Shown here piece by piece: positions 25,281 through 39,600 of a DNA stretch of 64,000 nt (the first letter of the stretch is position 1; the number at the start of each line of letters is the position of its first letter). The translations under genes were made by a program, and so were the position numbers. The notes beneath the pieces are model-generated. The model saw only the letters and a list, made by a program, of their open reading frames with translations. It made no database searches and was not told the DNA's origin. Source of the DNA: Eutypella sp. D-1 (taxonomy: Eukaryota; Ascomycota; Sordariomycetes; Xylariales; Diatrypaceae); contig JAJTTP010000006.1 of assembly GCA_023313575.1 (NCBI GenBank), positions 2,232,001-2,296,000 of the forward strand, read 5' to 3'.

Positions 25281-28200
25281 ATAATAATAATGATAATAAT
25301 TTATTTTACATCCGGGTGGACCATATTATTTAAGGCTGTTTACATATAAGCTTATAAGTAAGGCTATATTTAACTAACTAGGTGCCGACATTATATAATG
25401 TATAAAACGGCTAAAATAAATCTATTTAAAGACGGGCCGTATTAACGTGTTACGGTTAATATAAAAAATCTTTCGTTAACTATTTACTTACGGTTATCCC
25501 TTTTTAAAGCTTTACCGTTTATTTCCGAATCTTTTAAATTATACCTTAATTATTTTACCCGTTATTTATTATAAATAATTTTAAAATTTACCGTATTTTA
25601 TTACGCGCTTAGTTTTTAATCCGATATCGAATAAGGTTTAATTTTATCGAAAAAAGTTAAAAAAGTAAAATGGCCTTTATAATTAAAAAGTTAGGTTATT
25701 TTATAACCGGGTTAAATTAAAAAGTAAAAAGTACTTTTTATAATATCGTAATCGAAAACGTGGCCGGCGGTTTTTTTTTTTTTATACCGGTAAAAGTAAA
25801 ACGCGTTATATTTAAAACGTTAATAATATTTAATAAAGTTACTGTAACCCGATTATTTTACGAAAAAGTGGTATAATATTAAACGTGAAAAAAAAAGCTT
25901 AAAAAAAAGGCTTTTATACGGCAGGTTTTATCGTATATACGACGGGGGGGTGTTTTAAAGTTATTATTTAATAAAAAAAAGCTTACGCTTTTTTTTTATA
26001 ATGCGTTTAAAATAAGTAAAGGTTATTATCCCGGTATCCGGGTATTAAATAGCTTTAAGCTTAATTTAAACGTTTATAACCTCGTTACCGGCGATATTTT
26101 TATAACCCGGCGTTTATTAAATAAACGTAATAAACGGCCGGATACGGGCGATTATATCGTAAAAGGTTAAAAAGTTAGCTTAAAAATTATCGGATAAGTG
26201 GCCGAATAAGTTATATATAACCGCCGTATTATCGATATAAAAATATAAGCCGGTTACCGGGGGGTTAAAGTTATACTATTTTTTTTTTACTTATTATACC
26301 GTTTTATATGCGGTTATTATTTTTTTTATCGAAAACTTTTATTTAAATTAAAAGTTTATAAACGGCGTAAAAGGATTTACGTCCGTTATTTTAATAAAAT
26401 ATAAAGCCTTAATTTATACGGTCGACTTTAAAGTTATTAAAATAAATAACCAGGTCTGTCGGTAAAAAAAAGGATAACCATTTTTTATATACTTTAATAC
26501 TTTCGTTTTTATTAAAAGAAAAAGGCATAAGTAATAATGGTTAACGTTTTACGAGGAAAAATAAACGTAAATAAACCGGGGTTATATTAATTAATTATAA
26601 ACGTGTCGGTTATTTTTTTTAAAATAAAATAATCGGGTAATTACGGGGTAATCTTTATTTAATATCCGAAAATGCACCGAATATTTTATTTTAATTTACG
26701 TAAAAAATATTTCCGTTAATAATATCCCCGATTCCTTATAAAAAATAATGGTATAGGTAGTACGTTAAATAAGTAACGCGGCTTTAATAATAACCTTAAA
26801 TGGCTTATTTAATTTGTTTATAAATAGGCTTATTTTAATATCGGCCGGTTTAAACGCGTTTTTAACCGAAAAGCGTTAAAAGTTTAGCTATTAAGTTTTT
26901 ATAACGTATATTACGATCGGCATTACGTAAGCTTTAACGGCTTTAATAATTTTATTTAAAAAGGAGCCGTATATAACCTTATTAAGGTATTATATATAAT
27001 TAGTTATTTATAACGTTTTATTACTTTATTTAATAATATATTTTTTTAAATTAAATTATAAATTAAAAAAAATACCGAATTATCGGACCGTTTTTATCGA
27101 AGCTTTTATTTTAAACATGCTGTTAATAACCGCGTCGGTTTTAAATATTTTACTTTTATGGAAATGTTTAAGTTTATATTTTACCGGGTTAAAAATAAAG
27201 CGTTATCTTTTTTTTAACCGAATACGTTTTTTATATCGGTAATTAAGGTTATAACCGTATAAAAAGTTATTAAATTAATGCGTAAAATAACGATGTTATT
27301 TACGTATTTAAACCTGGTGTTAAATGTTAATTCTTTCCGTAATACTAGCTCGATATATAATATAAAAAGGATAAAGGATATAAAAAAACCTTATAGCATA
27401 CCGTAAAATAAAAAGATCGGGTTAATAATAATATTTTTTATATAAATAATAACCTGCCGATTTATTATAAAAAAGTCCACTTATTATATAAATTTTATAT
27501 TTTACTTTTATTATTTTAACCGGAGAATAAAGCGGTTACGTAAAATTATATTAAAAGCTTTTAATATATTTATAATTAATAACGATATAACCTTTCCGCG
27601 GGTAAACGTTTGCTCGATATCGTATATAACGTAAATGGCCAGGTTAACCGTTAATTTTTTAAAAAAAGCGCCGAATTATTATAAATAAAATATTTTATAA
27701 CGTAAAGTTTATACCGTTATACGCCTGGTTACCAGCTTTTTTAACCTTTTATTTAAGCATAAAAATAAAGATATAAATTTTTAGGATTTAAATTTAATAA
27801 AATTAAATTTGCCTATTTTTAAAAATATAATTACTTCCGTTATATTAAAAATTTATAAATAATAATTATGGCTTAAGCATACCTTATATAATATACGTAC
27901 CGCTTTATTAATTACCGGCCAGGTTAATTATAATAATATAGCTATTAACCCGTTTTTACTAAATGCTATAAACGGGGTGTAAATATATACGTTTTCCGTT
28001 TTTATTATTAATACCCGGGGGTTTTATAAAAGGTTAAAGTAGGTTTATTACGCGTTTTTATAATTAAGTTTATTTTAATCCTATGGTTATAATGGTTATT
28101 AAGGATTTATAATATTCCAGCCGGCGGTTTAAAAGATTAATACTTTATAACGTAACAAATTAATTTTTCTTTTTATATCGGTGATTACCTTATTTCCGTT

Positions 28201-30657
28201 TTTTATCGGTGGGAAACGGAAATTATTTTTAAGCTTATATTAACCGATAATTTTAAAAATGTTTTTATCGTTTTTAATTTCGGTAATAAACTTATTTTAA
28301 TATTATTTTTTAATTCGGCGTACCGTTTTTTTTTTAAGTTTTGGTTAATTTTTAGGTTTTTTTAATATCGCCCGTTCGGTATATATAACGTAAGCGGGTA
28401 ATGGTTTTTTTATAATTTTTATTTTATTAAGTGGCGTTCCGGCCGCGGTTATATTTTAGCTTACCCGTAGCTTTTATAACCTGTTTTAACATTTTTAATA
28501 AAGCGTTAATAAATATTTCCGTTTTTACTTTTAATATCGGGTTTATTAAAAAGAAAAGGTTATTTAGGTTTTATTTTTAATATATATATACCAGTTAAAA
28601 AAAGCGTAAACGGGCGTTTTTAAAAAGTTTAATTTAATATATAAAGGTTTTTCGGGGGGATTTACCGGTATTTCGGCCATTATTATGTAATGGTCGGAGC
28701 CGGTGTATAAAATATTATTAACCGTTACCGTCGTTTTTAAAATATTTAATAAGGCCAGGTTTAACGTATTATTTACCGTATGTATAAAGGTTTTTAAGTT
28801 AAAAACGTTTAATAATTATGCTTTTATTTATTTTATTACTTTAATGCCTGGTCTTTTATAGCATCGGTAACCTGGTTATTACGTTTAATATACCGTATTA
28901 AAGTTTTTTCCGATATACTATTCGTTAATTAACTTTTAGTTTTTAAAAAATGTAAAAAATAAGTAAGGGTTTATTTAATCGATATAAATATTAATTAATT
29001 TAACGTTATTAATTTTTATTACGTAAACGTTTAAAAAAACGAAAAAGCGAAATTATATGGTTTATAAATTAAGGTTTTATTATATATGTATAAATATTTA
29101 CGGTGTTTAAAAAACTTAATCTTTTATAAAAGAAAAAACGTTATATTTTAAATGGGGTTTAATTAGTTATTTATTATTTATTATTTTAATTTATGCTTAC
29201 GGTTTTTATATTAATATAACGTCGGCTTTAGCTTTAATTACTGTATTTAAAATAGTATTATATATTACCGGTTTTTTACGGATATTTATTTAAATAATGC
29301 GTAAATATTTTCCTCGTTTATATATATCGTACCGTAAGTTACGATTTATAATTTTTATTAATTTTTAAATTTTTCCTGTTTTATAAACCGGGGCAGGCGT
29401 AAATATTAAAAAGTATTACCAATTTAAACCGTAAGTTTATTATATTTATTTTCTTTAATATTTATTTCGTAAAAGTTATTTTTTATATCCCGGAAATATA
29501 TACGGCTATACCGGGCCATTAGCTTTTATCTTAACGGGGGACCGTTTTTACGTTATGCCGCGAACTTTTCCGCTATCCGTATAAACGCCTCCGGGTTATA
29601 ACTGGACTTTAAGCCTTTTATTTTATTTTTATCTTTATAATTTAATTCGGATTTATATTCGGATTAACCGATATTTAAATAATGGTCTTTTTAATCGGCA
29701 TTTATCGGGTCGTTATTTACGAAATATAACGGAAAATAGGATTTTAATCGTTATAAAAAAAATGGTTAAAATTAAGGTTAAAGTTAAAGTTAAAAGGCGT
29801 AAAGCTTTAAGGTCGGGGTAATAATAATTACTTTAAATTTTTTAAGTATTTACGTAAATACTTCGGGAATTCTTTAAGCCCGTTAAGTTATTATAACCCG
29901 GTTTTTTACCGAAACTATTACTTATATAACTTTTAAATATTATTATTTATTTAATTATTTAATAAATAAAAAATAGGCGCGGGTAAGTTTAATAATTTGC
30001 CCGTTTTTTCTTTTAATAAGTCGGGTAAAGTACGATAAATTATTATAAATATAAAGGCTTTTATAATTAAAGCATTTAATATAAGTTTAACATATTCTTA
30101 AATTATTATAAATTTCCCGGTTATACCGTTTAAACCTGTTATAATTATATCCGTTATAAAAATTTAAACAGTAATTATATTATATGATTTTCGGGGCCTT
30201 TTTTTTTTATAATTTAGCCGGCTTAAAATCGAAAACTTTAAAACTTTTAACTTTATAAAAAGAAAAAGGTTATTACCTATTTTTAAAACGGGAACCTTAA
30301 TACGATACGGTTAATTTTATAATAATTAATAAGTTTTAAGCCAGCTTATATAATAATTTCGTATTAAATAATTTTATTAACCGATTTCGATCCGTTACCG
30401 GTATAAAAGGTTTCCGGTACCTTTTATAAAATATATAAAAACCATTATTTAAATTTTTTTAAAACGTATGCTTATTTTGTTTAAAGCGGTAAAACGGTTT
30501 TATACGTATTAACGGGTTATTTTGTTTTTTTATAATATACGCCCAGCCTATCTTAATTTTTTACGCCTTTATAATCTTTACCAGGTTAAGGCTTAAAAGT
30601 TCCACCATGGCCATTTTAACGTTTATTAACTTAAGGTTTACTTATTTATAATTATCT
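25281..30657 (-). mobile_element. 5'-truncated LINE, copy B
   Basis: Minus-strand copy of the same LINE, 3' tail at about 25281-25300 followed by ACATCCGGGTGGACCAT. On the minus strand FKYVNNIVILR (about 27310-27283) is the RT catalytic box, with both Asp changed to Asn, and TGSDHYIIMAEIP (about 28704-28664) is the endonuclease end with its His retained. LINE sequence continues up to the start of copy C at 30658, corresponding to about 19260 in copy A, so roughly the first kilobase is missing. RIP-mutated throughout. I could not find its target duplication with certainty. Confidence 0.82.
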
Positions 30658-33600
30658 TATCCTTTTCCTTTTTATTGTTTTTACCTTAACTATTATTAAA
30701 ACTTTTATTTATATATAAAACTTTTATATCGTAAGTTTTATTTATTTCGTGCCTTTAAATCAGGCATACCCGTAAATATTAAAAATGGTAAAACCGCCGC
30801 CTTTTTAACCTTAAACTCCCCCGTAATAAGGTATTAAACGCTTAACCTTTAAAATACCCGCGATAACTATCCGCATTTACGATATCGCTCCCGTAATAAT
30901 AATACCGTTAAAAATTACGCCCGTACCTACTTTTAACGGGAAAGTAAGTACGGGCATATATAAACTTAAAACCCTGTTTAAACGGTATAAAATTAACAGG
31001 CTTTTAAAGCCGGTTCTTTTTATTTTAAAAACCCCGAAAAACGCGTTAAACAATTTTATACTTTTTTAATCCGTATATTACGGGAAAAAAAAAATTAACG
31101 ATAAAAATAAAATTCGACGTATTATTTATTTTATCCGTTTACTTAAATATTAATTTTAAAAATTACGACATAAAAACATACGTAACGTAAATAAAAATAT
31201 CTTATAAACTGGTAAAAAAAATAATAGCTAAAATTACGAATAACTTAAACCCCGAATTTACCGGCCACGTAATTATTAATATTATTAATATTAATACCGT
31301 TAATATTAAAAAGCATAAAATGTAAAAACTTAACGGCTTTATTTAATTTTAACACGCCTTACTTTTTACCCTTTTTATTAATACCCCCCGATAAAAGTTA
31401 TTTACCGGGGCTTTAATTAATAATAATATTAATAATAAATTAATACGTTTAATTTAATTAATTTAACCAGTATTATATATATCGTATATAAACGTAACGG
31501 TAACGGTAAAATTAATAAAGGAAAATTATATATTAATCTAACCGCGGAAAGCACGATAATGTTAAAAATAACGATAATAATTAACGTATTAAATAAAAGT
31601 AAAAATGGCTTTACCCCTTTTTAGTTAAAAAATCCAAACGTGGGAAAACCTTAATTAATACCTAAACCGCCGCCTTTTCCTTAAGCTAAAAGATAATTAT
31701 AAATAAATAACATTTACATTAATAAATATTAAAATAACTATAATAAAACTTTTAAATATCGATTTAATAAAAATTATAAAAACGTAAAAAATTAAAATAG
31801 GTTAAACGTTTACTATTAAAAACGAAATAGCCCGTTAATACGTATAAAACCGTTTTATTACCGTAAGCGAAATAGGTATACGTTTCGAAAAATTTAAGTA
31901 ATAATTTTTATATATCTTATAAAAAGTACCCGAAACTTTTTATACCGGTAACGGGTCGAAACTAATCGATAAAATTATTTAATATAAAATTACTATATAA
32001 TTTGGCCTAAAATTTATTAACTTTTATAAAACTAATTATATCGTATTAAAGTCCCCGCTTTAAAAATAGGTAATAACTTTTTTTCGTAAAGTTAAAAACT
32101 TTAAAGTTTTTAACTTTAAACCGGTTAAACTTTTAAAAAAAAACCCGAAGATTATATATATAATACGGCCGTTATTTAAATTTTTATAACGGACGTAATT
32201 ATAACGGGTTCGAAAAATATAAACGGTATAACCGGGAGGTTTATAATAATTTAAAAATATATTAAGTTTATTTTAAATACTTTAATTATAACGGCCTTTA
32301 TACTTATAACGATTTTCCTTACTTTACCCGTTTTATTAAAAAAAACAGGTAAATTATTAAACTTATTTACGTTTATTTTATATTTATTAAGCAGCTAAGT
32401 TAACGATAATACTTAAAGGTTATTTAAGTTATAACAATAAAACAACCCCGGCCGTAATTATTAACATTTTAATAAAAGACCGAGACCTAATAATTTAACG
32501 GGTATAAGGATTTTTTAAAGCATTTACGTAAATACTTAAAAGATTTAAAGTGATTATTATTACCTTAACCTTAAAACCCCGAACGTTTTAACCCTAACTT
32601 TAACTTTTTTTATAACGGTTAAAATCTTATATTTTAATATATTTTATAAATAACAACCCGATAAATGCCGATTAAAAGGAATATTATTTAAATATCGGTT
32701 AATCCGAGTATAAATCCGAATCGGATAACGGGGATAAAAATAAGATAAAAAGCTTAAAATTTAATTATAACCCGGAAACGTTTATACGGATAGCGGAAAA
32801 GTTTATAATATAACGTAAAAACGGTCCTTTACCGGGATAAAAATTAATAGCCCGTTACGGCCGTATTTATTTCCGGGATACGGAGAATAATTTTTATTAA
32901 ATAAATATTAAAAAGGATAAATATAATAAGTTTACGGTCCGAATTAATAACACTTTTTAATATTTACGTTTACCCCGATTTATAAAGCAAAAAGAATTTA
33001 AAAATTAATAAAAATTATAAATCGTAATTTACGGCGTAATATATACGGATAAAGAAAATATTTTCGCATTATTTAAATAAACGTCCGTAAAAAACCGGTA
33101 ATATATAATATTATTTTAAATACGGTAATTAAGGTTAAAACCGATGTTATATTAATATAAAAATTATAAATATAAATTAAAATAATAAATAATAAACGAT
33201 TAATTAAAACTTATTTAAAATATAACGTTTTTTTTTACGGAAAATTAGGTTTTTTAAATACCGTAAATATTTATATATATACGGTAAAACTTTAATTTAT
33301 AAATTACGTAATTTCGCTTTTTCGTTTTTTTAAACGTATATATGGTAAAAATTAATAACGTTAAGTTAGTTAATATATATATCGATTAAATAAACCTTTA
33401 TTTACATTTTACGTTTTTCGAAAATTAAAAGTTATTTAATAAATAATACGTCGGAAAAGATTTTAATACGGTATATTAAATATAATAATTAAAATATTGC
33501 CGTTATAAAAGATTAAACGTTAAAGTAACGGAATAAATAAAAACATAAGTATTTAACGTTTTTAATTTAAAAACTTTTATTTATATAATAAGTAATACGA

Positions 33601-36600
33601 TAAACCTGGCTTTATTAAACGTTTTACGGGTAACGGCGGCAGTTAATAATATTTTATATACTGGCTCCGATTATTACATTATAATAACCGAAATACCGGT
33701 AAGTTTTTTAAAAAAACTTTTATATATTAAATTAAGTTTTTCCGAAAAAGCCCGGTTACGTTTTTTTTAATTAATGCATTCGTATTAAAAGTAACATTTT
33801 AATAATTTTTTTTTAACGAACCCGATATTAAAGGTAAAGACGGAGGTATTTATTAACGTTTTATTAAAAATGTTAAAACAGGTTATAAAAGTTATAGGTA
33901 AATTAAAATATAACCGCGGTTAAAATATTACTTAATAAAATAACGATTATAAAAAAGTTATAACGCGTTTAAAACGGGTATATCGTAAAAACGATACGGA
34001 AAAATAAACGTTAGTTAAAATATAAAGAAAAATAATGCGGAAAATTAAAAAATAGTATTAAGATAAATTTATTATTTAAATTAATAATAATAAAGATATT
34101 TTTAAGATTATCGGCTAGTATAAGCTTAAAAATAACTTTTATTCGTTATTAATAAAAAATAGGGATAAAGTAATTATTAATACGGAAGGAAAAATTAATT
34201 TATTATGTTATAAAATATTAATCTTTTAAGCCGCCGGCGAAAATATCGTAAACTTTTAACACTTATTATAACCATAGGATTAAAATAAGCTTAATTACGA
34301 AAGCGTTTAATAAACTTATTTTAACTTTTTATAAAACCCCCGGGTATTAATAACGGAAGTAAAAAATGTATATATCCGCATTTTATTTACGGCATTTAAT
34401 AAAAATAAATTAATAATTATGTTATTATAACTAATTTAATTAATAATCGGTAAAACGATACGTATATTATATAAAACATGTTTACGTTATAGTTATTATT
34501 TATAAATTTTTAAAATAACGGAAATAATTATGTTTCCGAAAATGGGTAAATTTAATTTTATTAAATTTAAGTTTTAAAAACTTATATCTTTATTTTTATA
34601 CTTAAATAAAAGGTTAAAAAGGCTAATAATTAAACGCATAACGATATAAACTTTACGCTATAAAATATTTTACCCGTAACAATTTAACGTTTTTTTAAAA
34701 AAATTAACGGTCGATTTAACCATATATATTATTTATAATATTAAATAAGTATTTACCCGCGGAAATGTTACGTCGTTATTAATTATAAATATATTAAAAT
34801 TTTTTAATACTGTTTTACGTAACCGTTTTATTTTCCGGTTAAAATAATAAAAATAAGATATAAAACTTATACGATAAATAAACTTTTTATAACGGATCGG
34901 TAAGTTATTATCCGTATAAAAAATATTATTATTAACCCGATCCTTTTATTATACGATATATTATAAAAGTCTTTTACATCCTTTATTTTTTTTATATTAT
35001 ATATCGAGCTAATATTACGAAAAAAACCGATACTTAATATTAAGTTTAAATATATAAACGATATCGAAATTTTACGCATTACTTTAATAACTTTTTATAC
35101 GGCCATAACCTTAATTACCGATATAAAAAACGTATTTAATTAAAAAAAGGATAATGCCTTATTTTTCGATTTAACAAAATGTAAACTTAAATATTTTTAT
35201 AAAAATAAAATATTTAAAACCGACGCGGTTATTAACGGCATGTTTAAAGTAAAAACTTTATCGAAAACGGTCCGATAGTTTAATATTTTTTTCGACTTAT
35301 AATTTAATCTTAAAAAATACGTTATTAAATAAAAAAATAAAACGTTATAGGTAACTAATTATATACGACATTTTAATAAAATCGTATACGGTTTCTTTTT
35401 AAATAAAATCGTTAAAGTCGTTAAAATTTATATAATACCGATCGTAATATACGTTATAAAAACCTAATGGCTAAACCTTTAATACCTTTCGGTTAAAAAC
35501 GCGTTTAAACCGGCCGATATTAAAATAAGCTTATTTATAAATAAATTAAATAAATTATTTAAAATCGCCGTTAAAACCGCGTTACCCGTTTAAGACATTA
35601 TTTACATTATTATTTTTTATAAAAAATCGGGAATATTATTAACAAAAATACTTTTTATGTAAATTAAATTAAAATATTTAATACGCTTCCGGATATTAAA
35701 TAAAAATTACTTTATAATTACCCGGTTATTTTACTTTAAAAGAAAATAGCCGACGCATTTAAAGCTAACCGATATAAGGCTAATTTACTTTTATTTACCT
35801 TTTTTTCTAAAACGTTAACTATTATTATTTATACTTTTCTTTCCGATAAAAATAAAAAGATTAAACTATATAAAAAGTAGTTATCTTCCTTTTTACCGAC
35901 GGACTTGGTTATTTATTTTAATAACTTTAAAATCGATTATATAAGTTAAAAATTTATATTTTATTAAAATAATAAACGTAAAACTTTTTATGCCGTTTAT
36001 AAATTATTAACTTAAATAAAAGTTTTCGATAAAAAAATAATAACCGCGTATAAAACGGTATAATAAGTAAAAAAAAACTAATATAACCTTAACCCTTTAA
36101 CGACCGGCTTATATTTTTATATCGATAATACGGCGGTTATACGAAACTTTTTCGGCTACCTTTTTAATAATTTTTAAACCGATTTTTTAATATTCCACGA
36201 AACGGTTTTTTACATACGTTTATTTATTACTTTTATTTAATAAACGTTAAGGTATAAAACTATTAACAGTAATAAAGTTATAAACGTTTAAATTAAGTTT
36301 AAAGCTATTTAATACCCCGATTCCGGCGGTATTATAATTTTAACTTATTTTAAACGCATTATAAAAAAAAGGCGTAAATTTCTTTTTATTAAATAATGGT
36401 TCCGAAATATTTTTCCGTTATATACACGATAAAATTTATTATATAAAAAACCCTTGCCCGAACTTTTTTTTTACGTTTAATATTATACCACCTTTTTATA
36501 AAACGATTAAGTTATAACGATTTTACCGAATATTATTAACGTTTTAAGTATAATACGTTTTACCTTTACCGGTACGGAAAATGATGATGATAATAATAAT

Positions 36601-36694
36601 AATAATGATTTATTTTACGTCCAGGTTAAACCAGTTATTTAAGTATAGGTATAAGCTTATTATATAAATTAATATGGTCCGTATTATATAATAT

Positions 36695-39600
36695 GATAAT
36701 AATAATAATAATATATTTTATATCCGGGTAAACCATACTATTTAAGGTTATCTATTTACGAGCCTATATATAAGGTTATACCTAAAATAATTAAGTGCCG
36801 ATATTATGTAATATATAGGACGGCTGGAATAAGTTTAACCTGCTTTTAAAGGCCGTCCGGACCGTATTAACATGTTACGGTTAATATAAAAAATCTTCCG
36901 TTAGCTATTTATTTATAGCTATCCTTTTTTAAAGCTTTACTATTTCCGAATCCTTTACGTTATACCTCGGTTATCTTACCCGTTATCCGTTATAAATAAT
37001 TTTAAAACTTACCGTATTTTATTACGCGCTTTTTTTAACCCGTTAAATAAAGCCTAATTTTATCGAAAAAGGTGGAAAAAACGATATAACTTTTATAATT
37101 AAAAAGTTAAATCGTTTCGTAACCGGGTTAGGTTAAAAAATAAAAAATACTTTTCGTAATATCGTAATCGAAAACGTAACCGATAGTTTTTTTTTTTCCA
37201 TACCGGTAAAAATAAAACGCGTTATGCTTAAAACGTTAATAATACTCGGTAAAATCGTTATGGCCCGATTATTTTATAAAGAAATAATATAATATTAAAC
37301 GTAAAAAAAAAAGCTCGGGGGAAGGTTTTTTATACGGGAGGTTTTATCGTATATATAACGGGGGGGTATTTTAAAGCTATTATTTAACGAAAAAGAATTT
37401 ACGCCTTTTTTTTATGGTACGTTTAAAATGGGTTAAAATTATGGTGCCGTCGGAATTAAAGTATTAAATAGTTTTAAACTTAATTTAAACGTCCGTAACT
37501 TTATTACCGTCGATATTTTTATACCCCGGTATTTATTAAATAAAGGAAATAAATAAATATATACGAGAAACCGTTTCGTAAAAAGTTAAAAAATCGGCTT
37601 ATAAATTATTAAACAGGTAACCGAATAAGTTTCGGATAACCGCTATGTTATCGATATAAAAGTATAAACCGGTCGTTAAAAAGTTAAAATTATATATATT
37701 TTTTTTTTTACTTACTATGCCGTTTTACGTACGGTTATTATTTCTTTATCGAAAATTTTTATTTAGGCTAAAGGTTTATAAACGGCGTAAAAACGTTTAC
37801 GTTTATTATTTTAATAAAATATAAAACCTTAACTTATACGGTTAACCTTAAAGTTATTAAAATAAATAATTAAGTCCGTTAATAAAAAAGAAGATAATTA
37901 CTTTTTATACATTTTAATTTTTTCGTTTTTATCGGTAAAAAAAGGTATAAATAATAATGGTTAACGTTTTATTAAAAAAAGCGGGCGAAAGCAAGTTAAT
38001 ATTATATCGGCTAATTATAAACGTATCGGCCATTTTTTTTTAAAATAAAACAGTCGGGTAATTACGGGGTGGTTTTTATTTAACGTCCGGAGGCGTATTA
38101 AATATCTTATTCTGATTTACGTAAAAAGTATTTTTATTAATAATATCCCCGATCTTTTATAAAAGATAATAATATAAATAATGCGTTAAATAAATAACGC
38201 GGCTTTAGCGGTAATTTTAAATAACTTATTTAATCTGTTTATAAATAGGCCTATTTTAATATCGGCCGGTTTAAATACGTTTTTAACCGAAAAGCGTTAA
38301 AGGTTTAGCCATTAAATTTTTACGGCATATATTACGATCGGTATTATATAAGTTTTAATAGCTTTAACGGTTTTATTTAAAAAGGACCTATATACGACTT
38401 TATTAAGGTATCGTATATAATTAATTATTTATAACGTTTTATTATTTTATTTAATAACGTATTTTTTAAAATTAAGTTATAAATTAAAAAAAACGTTAAA
38501 CCATCGGATTAAATCTTTTAAAACTTCGACCTTAAAAGTTCCGTTAATAACCGCCTCGGTTTTAAATATTTTACTTTTATAAAAATATTTAAACTTATAT
38601 TTAATTAAATCGAAAAATAAAACGTTATCTTTTTTTTAATTAAATATATTATCCACGTTTATAATTAATGCCGCGGTTATATAATAGGTTATAAGGTTAA
38701 TATGTAAAATAATAATATCGTCCGTATATCCGAATTTAATATTAAATATTAATTCCTTTCGTAATACCGGCTCGATATATAACATAAAAAGAATAAAAAA
38801 TATAAAAGAACCTTATAATACGTTATAAAATAAAAGGATCGGGTTAATAATAACGTTTTTTATACAGATAACGGCCCGTTAATTCGTTATAAAAGAATTT
38901 ACTTATCGTACGAATTTTATATCTTATCTTTATTATTTTAACCGAAAAATAAAACGGTTACGTAAAATAATATTAAAAGTTTTTAATATGTTTATGGTTA
39001 ATAACGACGTAATATTTTTACGGGTAAACGTTTATTTAACGTCGTAAATTATATAAATAATTAAGTTAATTATTAATTTTTTAAGGAAAACGCCCAATTA
39101 TTACGGGTAAAATACTTTATAGCATAAAGTTTATACCGTTATACGTTTAATTACCAGTTTTTTTAGCCTTTTACTTAAATATAAAAATAAGGATATAAAT
39201 TTTTAAGATTTAAATTTAATAAAATTAAATTTGTTTATTTTCGGGAGTATAATTATTTCCGTTATTTTAAAAACTTATAAGTAATAATTATAATATAAAT
39301 ATGCTTTATATAATATACGTATTATTTCGCCGATTATTAACCAGGTTAATTATAATAATATAATTATTAGCCCGTTTTTACTAAATGTTATAAACGGGGT
39401 GCGCATATATACGTTTTCCGCTTTTATTATTAATACCCGGGGGTTTTATAAAAAATTAAAATAAGTTTATTAAACGCCTTTATAACTAAGTTTATTTTAA
39501 TTTTATGGTTATAATAATTATTAAAAGTTTATAATATCCCCGTTAACCGTTTATAAAACTAATACTTTATAATGTAATAAATTAATCTTTTTTTCCGTAT